Assembly (NCBI GenBank): GCA_017937385.1
Contig: JAGBDR010000064.1
Coordinates: forward strand, 1-64,000
Reading direction: 5' to 3'
DNA length: 64,000 nt
Source: Parabacteroides sp.
Lineage (GTDB): Bacteria; Bacteroidota; Bacteroidia; Bacteroidales; Tannerellaceae
Shown here: in pieces, positions 42,959-51,596 of the stretch
Layout: every line of letters begins with the position of its first letter
Numbering within the stretch: the first letter of the stretch is position 1
Notes under the pieces: generated by a model
The model's database searches: none
The model's input: the letters and a program-made list of their open reading frames with translations, nothing else
What the model was told of the DNA's origin: nothing
Position numbers and translations under genes: made by a program

Positions 42959-44431
42959 ATGAAACAATACAAATATATCTTATTAACATGCTTGATGACC
43001 GGTTTCTTCGCATGCGAAGAAGATACCGCACCGGAGATGATGGCGCCGGCTCTGTCATTAGAGGCCCCATCAGATCGTGGACGTTCTTTCATCACACTCA
43101 ACGGGTACATCTCCGAACTTAGCCAGGTGAAAGAAGCAGGGTTCGTACTTTGGGAAACCGGAACAGAAGGAACCGAACTTGAATTTCCCCAACAAGAATT
43201 TTCGGATAACCGAATCCAAAGCCTTGTCAAGAACTTGAAGCCAGGTACGACCTATTCCTATTACCTATATGCGCAAAACGGAATCAACCGGACAACAACG
43301 GAAGAACAAGATTTCACCACTCCCAAAACTTCCGCAGCATTGGTCGGGGAAACCCAAAAAGACGGAACAACATTTACGGCAACTATTGAAGACGACGGCG
43401 GAAGTAGTATCACTACCAAGGGTTTTTGTTGGAGTACAACAGGAAAAGCATCCATCTTCGACAATACTGTTTTGATTGAAGGCTCCAATTCCGATATAAC
43501 AGCAACAATTCCAGAGTTGGCATCAGCCATCTCCTATTCGGTCCGTGCTTTCGCACAAAACAAAGAAGGATATCTGGCGTATGGAGCGGAAATTCGTTAT
43601 GTCAATGAAGAATTTCCGTTGAACATACCGAACGGCCCGTTCAAAGACTACTTGTTACAAAATTTCGATCTAAATCATGATGGAGCCATCTCTAATTTGG
43701 AAGCAGAGAATGTAACACATATTGAAATTCGTACAACAAATATTCAATCATTGAAAGGAATTGAATATTTTACCAATTTACAATCTTTGATTTGTACCGG
43801 CAATATAGAAGAGGGTGCCTGGAAAGAAGAAGGATTACTGACTGACTTAGATATCAGTAATAATAGGCAATTGACTCATCTGGAATGTGGAAATAATCAA
43901 TTGACAAAGTTGAATCTTAGTTATAATACAGCATTGACATATTTAAATGTATCCCAAAATCGACTTTCCCAATTAGATATAAGTAACAATTTAGATCTAT
44001 TTTGGTTTAATTGTTCGCACAATCCGATCAAGTCCATAGACATCAGCAAACATACAGGGCTAAGATATTTATATATCCACGGGACAGAGATGGAAACAAT
44101 TGATGTCAGTCAAAATCGGGAATTGGAATTACTTTGTTTGCAATCTTGCAAATTCAAACAAGTGGATGTCCATCAGAACCTTAAATTGCAAGAGTTAATG
44201 TGCGATGGAAACGAACTAACCAATTTAGATTTATCCCAAAATGCAATGTTAAATACTCTGCAATGCGCATATAACAATTTAACCTCGTTGGATATCAGTA
44301 ACCAATCCGGGTTAGTCTATTTGGATTGCTTGAATAATCCATTACAGACAATCTGGGTCTGGAATGGGTTCAACAAAGCAAACGACGCGAATTTTAAGAA
44401 ACCGGCAAATGCCACTTATAGAGTAAAATAA
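42959..44431 (+). CDS. Surface lipoprotein: FN3-like stalk, EF-hand-like loop, LRR tip
   Basis: A 490-aa lipoprotein (signal ends GFFACEED). Two FN3-like domains (about 25-115 and 120-215) form a stalk shared with the next gene. A loop DLNHDGAISNLE (about 240) has EF-hand or dockerin spacing and is followed by at least eight leucine-rich repeats of the LDISNN-x-x-LTHLECGNNQL type. The ORF can be extended upstream to 42857, but that overlaps the barrel gene; the ATG 16 nt after its stop is chosen. The repeat-coding part is clearly more AT-rich than the stalk-coding part. It probably displays the LRR face outside the cell for protein or glycan binding. Confidence 0.85.
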   Translation: MKQYKYILLTCLMTGFFACEEDTAPEMMAPALSLEAPSDRGRSFITLNGYISELSQVKEAGFVLWETGTEGTELEFPQQEFSDNRIQSLVKNLKPGTTYSYYLYAQNGINRTTTEEQDFTTPKTSAALVGETQKDGTTFTATIEDDGGSSITTKGFCWSTTGKASIFDNTVLIEGSNSDITATIPELASAISYSVRAFAQNKEGYLAYGAEIRYVNEEFPLNIPNGPFKDYLLQNFDLNHDGAISNLEAENVTHIEIRTTNIQSLKGIEYFTNLQSLICTGNIEEGAWKEEGLLTDLDISNNRQLTHLECGNNQLTKLNLSYNTALTYLNVSQNRLSQLDISNNLDLFWFNCSHNPIKSIDISKHTGLRYLYIHGTEMETIDVSQNRELELLCLQSCKFKQVDVHQNLKLQELMCDGNELTNLDLSQNAMLNTLQCAYNNLTSLDISNQSGLVYLDCLNNPLQTIWVWNGFNKANDANFKKPANATYRVK

Positions 44432-44432
44432 T

Positions 44433-46286
44433 ATGGACAAAATTAAACGCATATTCTATTTCTTAATGGCTATTACATTGATCGCTTGCGAGAAAGATAC
44501 AGCTCCAGAAACAACCGTATTGGAAATCCGAACGGAAGATCCAACCAACTATGGCCGCAAATCCGTTACGCTAAACGGAAGTATTTCCGATCCGGATGCC
44601 GTACAAGAAGCAGGATTCCTCTTTTGGAAAACAGAAGACAAAGATCATGCCATTGATCTGCCCTGCGAAGAGATCGGTGATCAGATATTCGCAGTCGCCG
44701 ACGGGTTAATCACAGGAGAATCGTATGTATATTGTTGTTATGTCGGCAACGGCATCAACCGCATGATGGGACAAACCAAAAGTTTCCGAACTCCAACAAT
44801 TGGCGTACCATTAATCTCCAAACCTGAATGGATAGATGAACGGACCGTCAGAGCCCAAATTTGGGATGATGGCATAGATGAAAGCGGATCACATATCGTA
44901 GCCAAAGGTTTCTGCTGGAACACCACTGGACGACCAACCGTATTCGATCAGAAAATAGTCATAAACAATGAGGACTCTTTCGAAGCTCAATTACCCGGAA
45001 TTCAAAGTAATACGGATGTGTATATCCGTGCTTTTGCACAAAACGACAGTTCTTATTTGGCTTATGGACCGGAAAACAAAATTTATATCGAAAGAAAAGG
45101 TATCAATTCGTTAGATGAATTAAGAATGTTCAAAGATGAACTAAATAATGAAGAAGATATTTCTTCTTGGCTGGACAACGGAACTGTTTATTTGAATTGT
45201 GACATTGATATGTCTGAATTGCCTGGATTTTATGATTTTTCAATTGATTATTGTGATTTCGTTTTTGAAGGGAATAATCACACAATTAAAATCAATGCAT
45301 TCTATCCGAATGGCTACGAAGAAGACTTTATCACTTTAGGCCTTTTCAAGCAAATTTCAGAAAAAGGGATCGTGCGAAATTTGAATATCGATTACACAGG
45401 ACAGAATTATGGTGTTCTATATATTGATAAATCCGCAAACATCGGCAATATCGCCGGACATAACTGGGGAACAATAGAAAACTGTACTTCCCATAAAACA
45501 AGTTTTTATGTCGGTCCGGAAGGCAAATATACCAGTGTCGGAGGTATTTGTGCTTATAATAGTGGTACAATCGAGAATTGTACTAACTATGGCGATATCA
45601 CCGGTTCATGGCTTGTCGGAGGTATTTGCGCTGTTAACTGGGGAATTATAAAAAATTGTAGAAACTTTGGCAACATATCAAACATTTATCACGAAGATGG
45701 AGATGGAGATTGTACTTGCGGTATAGCATTTTCCTCCAATGGAATCATTCATGCTTGTGAAAATCATGGAGATATAACAGGTGAAAGCGCATGGAACTCT
45801 GGAATTGGTTCAACTATAAATTCTTCCTACATTACTGAATGTATAAACTTCGGCAATGTTAAAGGTTATTGTAACGTCGCTGGCATTTCAGCAGAAATAA
45901 GCGACTCTACTATTGTTGAAAAATGTACCAACAATGGCGATATCACCCTATTAGTCTCCGATTATAATCATAATAAGAGTGTTGGAGGTATTGCAAGTTA
46001 TGTAGGATATATAACAAATGAAACAGCAACATCAGGAATCATCCTTAACTGCAAAAATACAGCGCACATTACCGATGAAACATCAATAGGAGATATTGGT
46101 AACATTGCGGGAGTGATCAATGTCAAAGGCAAAGTGGAAGGATGCATATATGGTGGAACCGTCAATGGTGCTACTGGAACAAGAGAAAATGCCATCGGAC
46201 GAATCGAAACCGGCGGTTCGTTCAAGAGTTTGAAATCTAAATCAGCAAGCAGTTCCACTCGAATACCTTTCCAGTTCAAAGAATAA
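44433..46286 (+). CDS. Surface lipoprotein: FN3-like stalk with GLUG-type repeat tip
   Basis: A 617-aa lipoprotein (signal ends TLIACEKDT). The two FN3-like stalk domains are paralogous to those of the preceding gene (for example KGFCWNTTG versus KGFCWSTTG, and YIRAFAQN versus SVRAFAQN). The tip is a right-handed beta-helix-like array of GLUG-type repeats (GGICAYNSGTIENCTNYGDI, GGICAVNWGIIKNCRNFGNI and about six more). GLUG repeats occur in surface and adhesion proteins. Only 1 nt separates it from the preceding gene. The tip-coding region is AT-rich relative to the stalk. It is likely displayed on the surface beside the LRR protein. Confidence 0.85.
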   Translation: MDKIKRIFYFLMAITLIACEKDTAPETTVLEIRTEDPTNYGRKSVTLNGSISDPDAVQEAGFLFWKTEDKDHAIDLPCEEIGDQIFAVADGLITGESYVYCCYVGNGINRMMGQTKSFRTPTIGVPLISKPEWIDERTVRAQIWDDGIDESGSHIVAKGFCWNTTGRPTVFDQKIVINNEDSFEAQLPGIQSNTDVYIRAFAQNDSSYLAYGPENKIYIERKGINSLDELRMFKDELNNEEDISSWLDNGTVYLNCDIDMSELPGFYDFSIDYCDFVFEGNNHTIKINAFYPNGYEEDFITLGLFKQISEKGIVRNLNIDYTGQNYGVLYIDKSANIGNIAGHNWGTIENCTSHKTSFYVGPEGKYTSVGGICAYNSGTIENCTNYGDITGSWLVGGICAVNWGIIKNCRNFGNISNIYHEDGDGDCTCGIAFSSNGIIHACENHGDITGESAWNSGIGSTINSSYITECINFGNVKGYCNVAGISAEISDSTIVEKCTNNGDITLLVSDYNHNKSVGGIASYVGYITNETATSGIILNCKNTAHITDETSIGDIGNIAGVINVKGKVEGCIYGGTVNGATGTRENAIGRIETGGSFKSLKSKSASSSTRIPFQFKE

Positions 46287-46322
46287 ATTTTCCGAATAAT
46301 CTTAATAAACAAATAAATAAAA

Positions 46323-46874
46323 ATGAAAAAGTTATTATTTTTTATCGTATGGATCGCTAGTATTTTATCAGTACATGCGCAAGATGCTTTCATGAAGGGA
46401 GATAACCTAATTAGTGCAAAAATCGGTATTGGTAATGGTTTGGCGTTTTCTGGTACATATGAAAAATGTATTCTGGACGGTTTGTTCCGAAATGAAAACG
46501 GAGCAATCGGTCTCGGCGGTTATTTGGGTTATGCACATGACAAAGTAGAAATGTCGGAACAAGGCATTACGGTCGGTTGCAAATACAACGATATCATTAT
46601 CGGGGTACAAGGGAACCTGCACATGCAATTCGTTGACCGTTTGGATACCTATGCCGGTGCTATGCTCGGATATGAAATCGTCAATTCCAAACACTACGGA
46701 CAAAGTGATGATCCCAATTTCGACTATAGCCACTATCTTGAGGCTGATGTCAGCGGTATAACGTTTTCGCTTCATGTGGGTGCACGTTATTATCTGACCG
46801 ACAACATCTCAGCTAACGTGGAATTAGGTTACGGGGTGGCTTTTGCTAACATCGGATTATCTTATCGATTCTAA
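46323..46874 (+). CDS. Small outer-membrane beta-barrel protein
   Basis: A 183-aa protein with signal peptide (to about residue 19, SVHAQDAF) and eight or so amphipathic strands with aromatic girdles (KIGIGNGLAFSGTYEKC, GLGGYLGYAHDKV, DIIIGVQGNLHMQF, TYAGAMLGYEIV, GITFSLHVGARYYL, NISANVELGYGVAFANIGL) and a terminal Phe (SYRF). This fits an OmpA/OmpX-like eight-stranded barrel. It lies 36 nt after the GLUG lipoprotein gene. Its role in the unit is unknown; an envelope anchor or a small pore is possible. Confidence 0.82.
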   Translation: MKKLLFFIVWIASILSVHAQDAFMKGDNLISAKIGIGNGLAFSGTYEKCILDGLFRNENGAIGLGGYLGYAHDKVEMSEQGITVGCKYNDIIIGVQGNLHMQFVDRLDTYAGAMLGYEIVNSKHYGQSDDPNFDYSHYLEADVSGITFSLHVGARYYLTDNISANVELGYGVAFANIGLSYRF

Positions 46875-46918
46875 ATGTAACATATCAGTTTTTATAAACC
46901 TTTTTAATTCAAAAAATA

Positions 46919-47953
46919 ATGAACAAAAAAAACATTCTTGACTACACATTCAGCATTCTTTTATGTTGCTTCTTGTTTCCCACAGCCATCCAAGCACAAT
47001 CTTTCTTAAAAAAGACATTGAAAGTATTGGACGCTGTAAACGAGATCAATAAAACGAATAATACATCCAAAGAAGAAAACAACAAACAGAACAATGTACA
47101 ACTCAATACGAATACCCCAAACGGATTCCGCATCACCGCTCCTTTTCAGGATCTGATGTTCAAAATCAGAAGTTGTACAGCAACAGGTTCCACTATAACC
47201 CTTGAACTCACCGTTAAGAATCGGGGAAAGAACCAACATTTTATGTTTGGCGGTGATGATCAAAGAGTACGTACGATCGTTGTTGATGATCAAGACAATT
47301 CGTATGATTATGAGAAAATAAAAATCGCTTTTGGAGATGAATATGCCGAAATATGTAAAGGACAACTATTCCCTACCAATGTGCCTATTAAAATGCATAT
47401 TTATATCAATGATGTCGATCCTTCTGCACAAATGATCACCATGTTTACCCTTCGGGTCGAAGGATTCGATACCCCGATTACATTTTACAACATTCCTATA
47501 GAACATCCGGTCGCCATTATTTCAACCGAAGACAAAGGGAATACTTCAACAAAATCGCCAACCAACGTTTCATTCATGAAAGACGAACAAAAAGACACAC
47601 AAACAATCTCGCAACTTAAAATGATAATTGGAAAATGGCAATTAGTATCCCAAAAAAAAGACGGTAAAGAGATTCCATTCAAATCATGTACCTTAGAATT
47701 TCACAAAACACCAGAAGATGACCCGTATAACAAAAACATGACCGAGACGATCGCTGGAAAAACACAAAAAAGCGGATACGGAATTATACCGGGTAAAGAC
47801 GAACTCTCCATGTGTCTTCCAAGTCTGACTAACGATGAAGAAGACAACGGATATATAATCAAAACTGTCGATACCCAAAAACTTATTTTAACTTTTAATT
47901 ACAATGGTGTTCCCGGTACCAGTGGTGAGCTTACATTTATAAAAATCAATTAG
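46919..47953 (+). CDS. Exported protein with lipocalin-like C-terminus
   Basis: A 344-aa protein with a signal peptide (to about residue 26, AIQAQSFLK), an Asn/Lys/Thr-rich linker (44-65), a beta-sandwich domain (about 70-200; STITLELTVKNRGKNQHFMF) and a C-terminal region (235-344) that looks lipocalin-like (LKMIIGKWQLVSQKKDGKE and KLILTFNYNGVPGTSGELTF). Small lipocalin-like domains of this kind are common in Bacteroidota lipoproteins. Function unknown. It is the last intact gene of the tubulin unit. Confidence 0.7.
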   Translation: MNKKNILDYTFSILLCCFLFPTAIQAQSFLKKTLKVLDAVNEINKTNNTSKEENNKQNNVQLNTNTPNGFRITAPFQDLMFKIRSCTATGSTITLELTVKNRGKNQHFMFGGDDQRVRTIVVDDQDNSYDYEKIKIAFGDEYAEICKGQLFPTNVPIKMHIYINDVDPSAQMITMFTLRVEGFDTPITFYNIPIEHPVAIISTEDKGNTSTKSPTNVSFMKDEQKDTQTISQLKMIIGKWQLVSQKKDGKEIPFKSCTLEFHKTPEDDPYNKNMTETIAGKTQKSGYGIIPGKDELSMCLPSLTNDEEDNGYIIKTVDTQKLILTFNYNGVPGTSGELTFIKIN

Positions 47954-48202
47954 TTTAACGTCAATACATTTACAAAATGAAAAAAAATTTCAATTTTTAT
48001 TACTACTTGAGTGGTATTTGTTTACTGAGTTTACTTTTTTCATTCACATCTTGCAAATCAAAGATGGATGAAAAAGAAGTTTACAAATATTTTAAAGAAT
48101 CACCAGCCGTCACCTTGTATGCGACATGTTGCTTTACAAAAGAACAACCTGATTTGAAAGATGATTTCTTAGGAAAATGTAGAGAATATTATTACAAAGC
48201 TT

Positions 48203-48356
48203 ATAATTACACAGGGCAACCGCATCAAAATTTCATCAACTACTTAACTTGCTGATAATCAAATGTGACATTTTATAATATTGGATAAGATACAAAATAA
48301 ACCAGTATTGATTATCAGATTGTTAAGAATTTGATGCGGTTGCCCTGATAATTACA
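48203..48356. repeat. 9-bp target-site duplication ATAATTACA flanking the MITE
   Basis: ATAATTACA is present at 48203-48211 and again at 48348-48356, exactly abutting the two ends of the inserted element. Both copies are unmutated, which points to a recent insertion. Confidence 0.9.
48212..48347. mobile_element. 136-bp non-autonomous element (MITE)
   Basis: The ends are perfect 18-bp inverted repeats, CAGGGCAACCGCATCAAA (48212-48229) and its complement (48330-48347). A second inverted pair, CTGATAATCAA and TTGATTATCAG, lies inside, so most of the element can fold into one long imperfect hairpin. It has no coding capacity and must have been mobilised by a related transposase elsewhere. A 9-bp target duplication is compatible with several families, including IS4-like; the parent element is not in this window. 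Confidence 0.9.
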
Positions 48357-48757
48357 AGATCGTTGACATATATGATTTCCAAGTTACCGACCAAAGTGTT
48401 GAAGGCTACCTCATCCTTGAACCAACAAATGAAACAAAAGCTTGTGAAAAGTTCGATACAGAACATAAAAATACTCCACATAAAGCACAAGTGGAAACAA
48501 AAATGAAATGTTCTTTTGAATTCAATAAAATAGAAGGGAAATGGAAGTTGATAAAATTCCAATCTGAACAATACCTCAGAAGATATTGGGATAAAAACGA
48601 AGGATGTGAAAACTCTAAGTGGAAAGATTTGATCGATTTGGATATGTTACGTCATCGAGACCGGAAAGTTTATGAATATTAAATAAAAAATCTCCCCTTT
48701 TTAGGATGAACTCCCAAAAGTTAGCAAGATCAAGGAGACGGTATCAAAATTCAACAA

Positions 48758-48804
48758 TGAATTGCCCCCAAAAGTTAGACACAAAACTTTTGGGGTACAA
48801 TTCA
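48758..48804. mobile_element. Palindromic remnant of insertion-sequence ends
   Basis: TGAATTG...CCCCAAAAGTT, a 9-nt centre, then AACTTTTGGGG...CAATTCA forms a 47-bp near-palindrome. Each half resembles an IS3-family terminal inverted repeat, so the two ends of an element seem to have collapsed together after loss of the interior. It could also act as a terminator for the tubulin unit. Confidence 0.45.
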
Positions 48805-48921
48805 GTTGACACAGTCCCTTTTTTGTGAGAAAAATATACGTAACATCACTATATTCTCGAATTTCAAATACGTCTATGTAAAAATAGCAATTTTCGAGTC
48901 GTTAAAGAAAAAGAGTTGTTG

Positions 48922-48929
48922 TAACTTTG
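48922..48929 (+). promoter_or_regulatory. ogt: -7 box of the ogt promoter
   Basis: TAACTTTG matches TAnnTTTG, about 60 nt before the ogt start. A good -33 element is not seen. Confidence 0.5.
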
Positions 48930-48988
48930 CACACGGAAACAGCAGACAGATATTAAGGTGACAGCCGTTATGACGGTAAGTTTTGAGT

Positions 48989-49513
48989 ATGAAAGTCATG
49001 AAAGAGAAAAATATCATTCGGATAAAACGTTATGAATCGCCGTGTGGCGTATTGATGCTCGGCTCGTTCGGCGACAAACTCTGTCTGTGCGACTGGCAGG
49101 TGGAGAAACACCGTGACCATGTGGACAGGCGGCTGAAAAGAATGCTGAACGCTGAGTTCAAGGAGGAGACTTCGGAAGTAATCGAAAAAGCCGGGAAACA
49201 GCTCGATGAGTTTTTTGCCGGGAAGCGCAAGGAGTTCGATGTGCCGTTGCTATTCGTCGGGACGGACTTTCAGAAAACGGTATGGAACGAATTACTGAAA
49301 ATTCCTTTCGGTAAGACGATTTCTTACGGAGAAATGGCACGAAGAATCGGAAGGCCCAAGGCTGTCCGTGCAGTAGCCAATGCAAACGGCGCAAATTCGA
49401 TGTCTATTTTCGCCCCCTGCCATCGTGTCATCGGAAGCGACCATTCGTTGACGGGCTACGGTGGCGGATTGGAGGCTAAACGGATACTATTGAAACTGGA
49501 AAGTGTTTTATGA
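48989..49513 (+). CDS. ogt: Methylated-DNA-protein-cysteine methyltransferase
   Basis: A protein of about 174 aa that removes alkyl groups from O6-alkylguanine in DNA by transferring them to its own Cys. The active-site motif PCHRVIG is intact, preceded by the helix-turn-helix with the arginine finger (SYGEMARRIGRPKAVRAVANANG) and followed by TGYGGGLEAKRILL. No Ada-type N-terminal domain is present, so it is an Ogt-type constitutive repair protein. An upstream TTG in frame at 48983 and an ATG at 48998 are alternative starts. It lies 65 nt before the MFS exporter gene. Confidence 0.95.
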   Translation: MKVMKEKNIIRIKRYESPCGVLMLGSFGDKLCLCDWQVEKHRDHVDRRLKRMLNAEFKEETSEVIEKAGKQLDEFFAGKRKEFDVPLLFVGTDFQKTVWNELLKIPFGKTISYGEMARRIGRPKAVRAVANANGANSMSIFAPCHRVIGSDHSLTGYGGGLEAKRILLKLESVL

Positions 49514-49578
49514 TACATTGAAGATAGCTTTAAGTTTTTCCTACCATTATCTGGAAACAGTAAAACTGGACCTGAACA

Positions 49579-50781
49579 ATGACAAATAAACGGACCCTAT
49601 CAAGCGGAAACAACACTGCCTATGCAGTCTTGCTGTCCATCGGTTTCGCACATCTGCTCAACGACATGATGCAGTCTGTGATTCCGGCAGTTTATCCTTT
49701 GTTAAAAGAAAAATTCGGTTTCACATTCGTACAGATCGGCGTCATCACTTTGGTGTCCCAACTTACGTCTTCGTTGTTGCAACCGTTCGCCGGGTGGTTT
49801 GCCGACAAACATCCGCAACCCTATTCGCTCGCCATTGGAATGGGATTTACACTGGTCGGTCTGTTAAGCCTTTCCGTAGCAATCTCTTTCGGCTGGATTC
49901 TGGTTGCGGTAGGACTGATCGGATGCGGTTCTTCGGTCTTTCATCCCGAATCATCGCGTGTGGCACAGTTGGCTTCAGGAGGTCGCAAAGGGCTCGCACA
50001 GTCGATTTTCCAAGTAGGCGGAAATGCCGGTAGTGCTATGGGACCGCTGCTTGCCGCACTTATCGTCATCCCATACGGCCAAGGTGCGATAGGCTGGTTT
50101 GCCTGGGTGGCATTGCTGGCTATTTTCTTGCTTGTCCGTATCGGCAACTGGCATAAGCAACAATTGCATGCTGCAATCCGCGACCGTGCGACTTCGGCAA
50201 AGGCTCCTGCTCCCCGATTCACAAAGCGGAAGGTGCATACGGCACTCTTTATTTTAGGGGTGTTGGTGTTCTCGAAATATTTCTATATCGCTTCGATGAC
50301 CAACTATTTCACATTCTTCCTGATGGATAAATTCTCCATGTCGGTACAAGGAGCGCAATACTGTCTTTTCGCATTTCTTGCAGCCTCAGCGGTCGGGACA
50401 TTCTTCGGCGGACCGTTGGGTGACCGCATCGGACGCAAATACGTTATCTGGGGGTCTATCCTCGGCGCCGCACCTTTCACGTTGTTGCTCCCTTACGTCG
50501 GGCAAAACGCGACCATTTTATTAGCCGTCATCATCGGTCTTGTCATTTCGTCGGCATTCTCGGCTATATTGGTCTATGCCACCGATCTGATGCCCGACAA
50601 AGTGGGCATGATTGCAGGCGTGTTCTTCGGACTGATGTTCGGCCTGGGTGGTTTGGGATCGGCGTTTTTCGGATGGCTGGCCGACAAGACGAGTGTGCAG
50701 TTCGTCTTTCAAATCAGTACGCTGCTGCCGCTGTTGGGCATAGTTACGGGATTTTTGCCGAATATAGAGCCGAAAAAATAA
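49579..50781 (+). CDS. fsr: MFS exporter, fosmidomycin-resistance family
   Basis: A 400-aa inner-membrane transporter with about 12 membrane helices. Features shared with Fsr-type exporters are the N-terminal GFAHLLNDMMQSVIPAVYPLL helix, the FADKHPQPYSLAIGMG loop, GSSVFHPESSRVAQLASGGRKG in the first half and GGPLGDRIGRKYVIWGS, the MFS motif A copy, at the start of the second. Members export fosmidomycin in E. coli, and the natural substrate is unknown. It follows ogt closely and may share its transcript. It converges with msrA, 42 nt away, without a clear terminator. Confidence 0.92.
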   Translation: MTNKRTLSSGNNTAYAVLLSIGFAHLLNDMMQSVIPAVYPLLKEKFGFTFVQIGVITLVSQLTSSLLQPFAGWFADKHPQPYSLAIGMGFTLVGLLSLSVAISFGWILVAVGLIGCGSSVFHPESSRVAQLASGGRKGLAQSIFQVGGNAGSAMGPLLAALIVIPYGQGAIGWFAWVALLAIFLLVRIGNWHKQQLHAAIRDRATSAKAPAPRFTKRKVHTALFILGVLVFSKYFYIASMTNYFTFFLMDKFSMSVQGAQYCLFAFLAASAVGTFFGGPLGDRIGRKYVIWGSILGAAPFTLLLPYVGQNATILLAVIIGLVISSAFSAILVYATDLMPDKVGMIAGVFFGLMFGLGGLGSAFFGWLADKTSVQFVFQISTLLPLLGIVTGFLPNIEPKK

Positions 50782-50823
50782 GTAGTATTCACCGTCGGAA
50801 CGGCTTTCGACATGTGGTAAAAA

Positions 50824-51387
50824 TTAACTTTCACACTCGTCCTTGTTTCCTCGTTTGTGATCCTGTATCAGAAAGTTTGCTTTGCGTGCCAACTCGAATA
50901 ATCCCGGATGAATGTGGCAGTAACCGTCCACATGCTTATCCAGATAATCCTGATGGTATTCCTCCGCGGCATAAAAATTGACAAGCGGTACCACCTCGAC
51001 AACAATCGGTTCCGTATATTCCTTAGCCAGTTCCTTTACGGCAGCTTCAATCACCGGGACATCCTCCTTATCGGTATAATAAATGCCCGTACGATACTGC
51101 AAACCGCTATCCTCCCCTTGCCGGTTGACGCTGGTCGGATCTATCGTCTGAAAATACAGGTTCAACAACAGGTCCAGCCCGACCGTTTGCGGATCATAAA
51201 CCACTTTCACCGTTTCCGCAGCTCCGGTATCGCCGGTACATACCTCTTCATACGTGGGATGGGGCACCTGACTGTTGGCATACCCCACTTCTGTATGCTC
51301 CACTCCTCTGATCTGCTTCAGGAAATGCTCCGTACCCCAAAAACAACCGCCGGCCAAATAGATTTCAGCCTTGTCTTTCATCTTCAT
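50824..51387 (-). CDS. msrA: Peptide-methionine (S)-S-oxide reductase
   Basis: A protein of about 187 aa that reduces methionine-S-sulfoxide in proteins. The catalytic motif AGGCFWGTEH is near the N-terminus, so Cys is within the first 15 residues. The conserved VGYANS, HPTYEEVCTGDTGAAETVKVVYDP and AEEYHQDYLDKH segments are present. It has no MsrB fusion and no signal peptide, so it is cytoplasmic. Possible starts are 51405, 51387 and 51381; an AGAAG ribosome-binding-like sequence precedes the last two. It is normal in length. Confidence 0.95.
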   Translation of the reverse strand: MKMKDKAEIYLAGGCFWGTEHFLKQIRGVEHTEVGYANSQVPHPTYEEVCTGDTGAAETVKVVYDPQTVGLDLLLNLYFQTIDPTSVNRQGEDSGLQYRTGIYYTDKEDVPVIEAAVKELAKEYTEPIVVEVVPLVNFYAAEEYHQDYLDKHVDGYCHIHPGLFELARKANFLIQDHKRGNKDECES

Positions 51388-51531
51388 ACTTCTTCTACTA
51401 TTCATTAAACGGACTTTGCTACCGGTTCAAACCGACCGCAATAACAGTGCAATAATAGCAATAAAATCGGAAATATTTTCCGGAAACAGAAAAAGAACTC
51501 CAATAGAGACTGGTATTCCAATTTTATTTTT

Positions 51532-51539
51532 CATCTTTG
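51532..51539 (+). promoter_or_regulatory. Near-consensus -7 box for the esterase gene
   Basis: CATCTTTG differs from TAnnTTTG at one base and lies 58 nt before the esterase start. No convincing -33 element is seen. Confidence 0.3.
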
Positions 51540-51596
51540 TACAAATTAATCAGATAAGGGATTTTGCCCAGACAAACGAATCTAATTGAATCATAC

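Larger units (their letters stand above)
47977..48682 (+). pseudogene. Lipoprotein gene disrupted by a 136-bp MITE
   Basis: The 5' part encodes a lipoprotein signal (SFTSCKSKMDEKEVYK) and about 78 native residues; the frame then runs into the inserted element and stops at 48255. Removing the element with one 9-bp target copy (145 bp in total) joins AYNY to KIVDIYDFQVTDQSVEGY in frame and continues to the stop at 48682, giving a 186-aa protein. The reconstructed C-terminus is a compact helix-strand domain (KCSFEFNKIEGKWKLIKF and KWKDLIDLDML). No family is recognised. It is the last gene of the tubulin unit, so the insertion should not harm upstream expression. Confidence 0.88.
48683..48988. 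other. 306-bp gene-free region with IS-end relic and ogt promoter
   Basis: The region holds words typical of IS3-family ends: CTCCCAAAAGTTAG near 48710 and GCCCCCAAAAGTTAGACAC at 48764-48782, and then the promoter box for ogt. No transposase remnant is readable. The segment marks the junction between the tubulin unit and the more GC-rich housekeeping genes. Confidence 0.5.

Noticed and set aside
48212-48347. The inverted repeat as a riboswitch or terminator
   Set aside because: The exact 9-bp direct repeats at both ends and the restored reading frame on removal show that it is an insertion.
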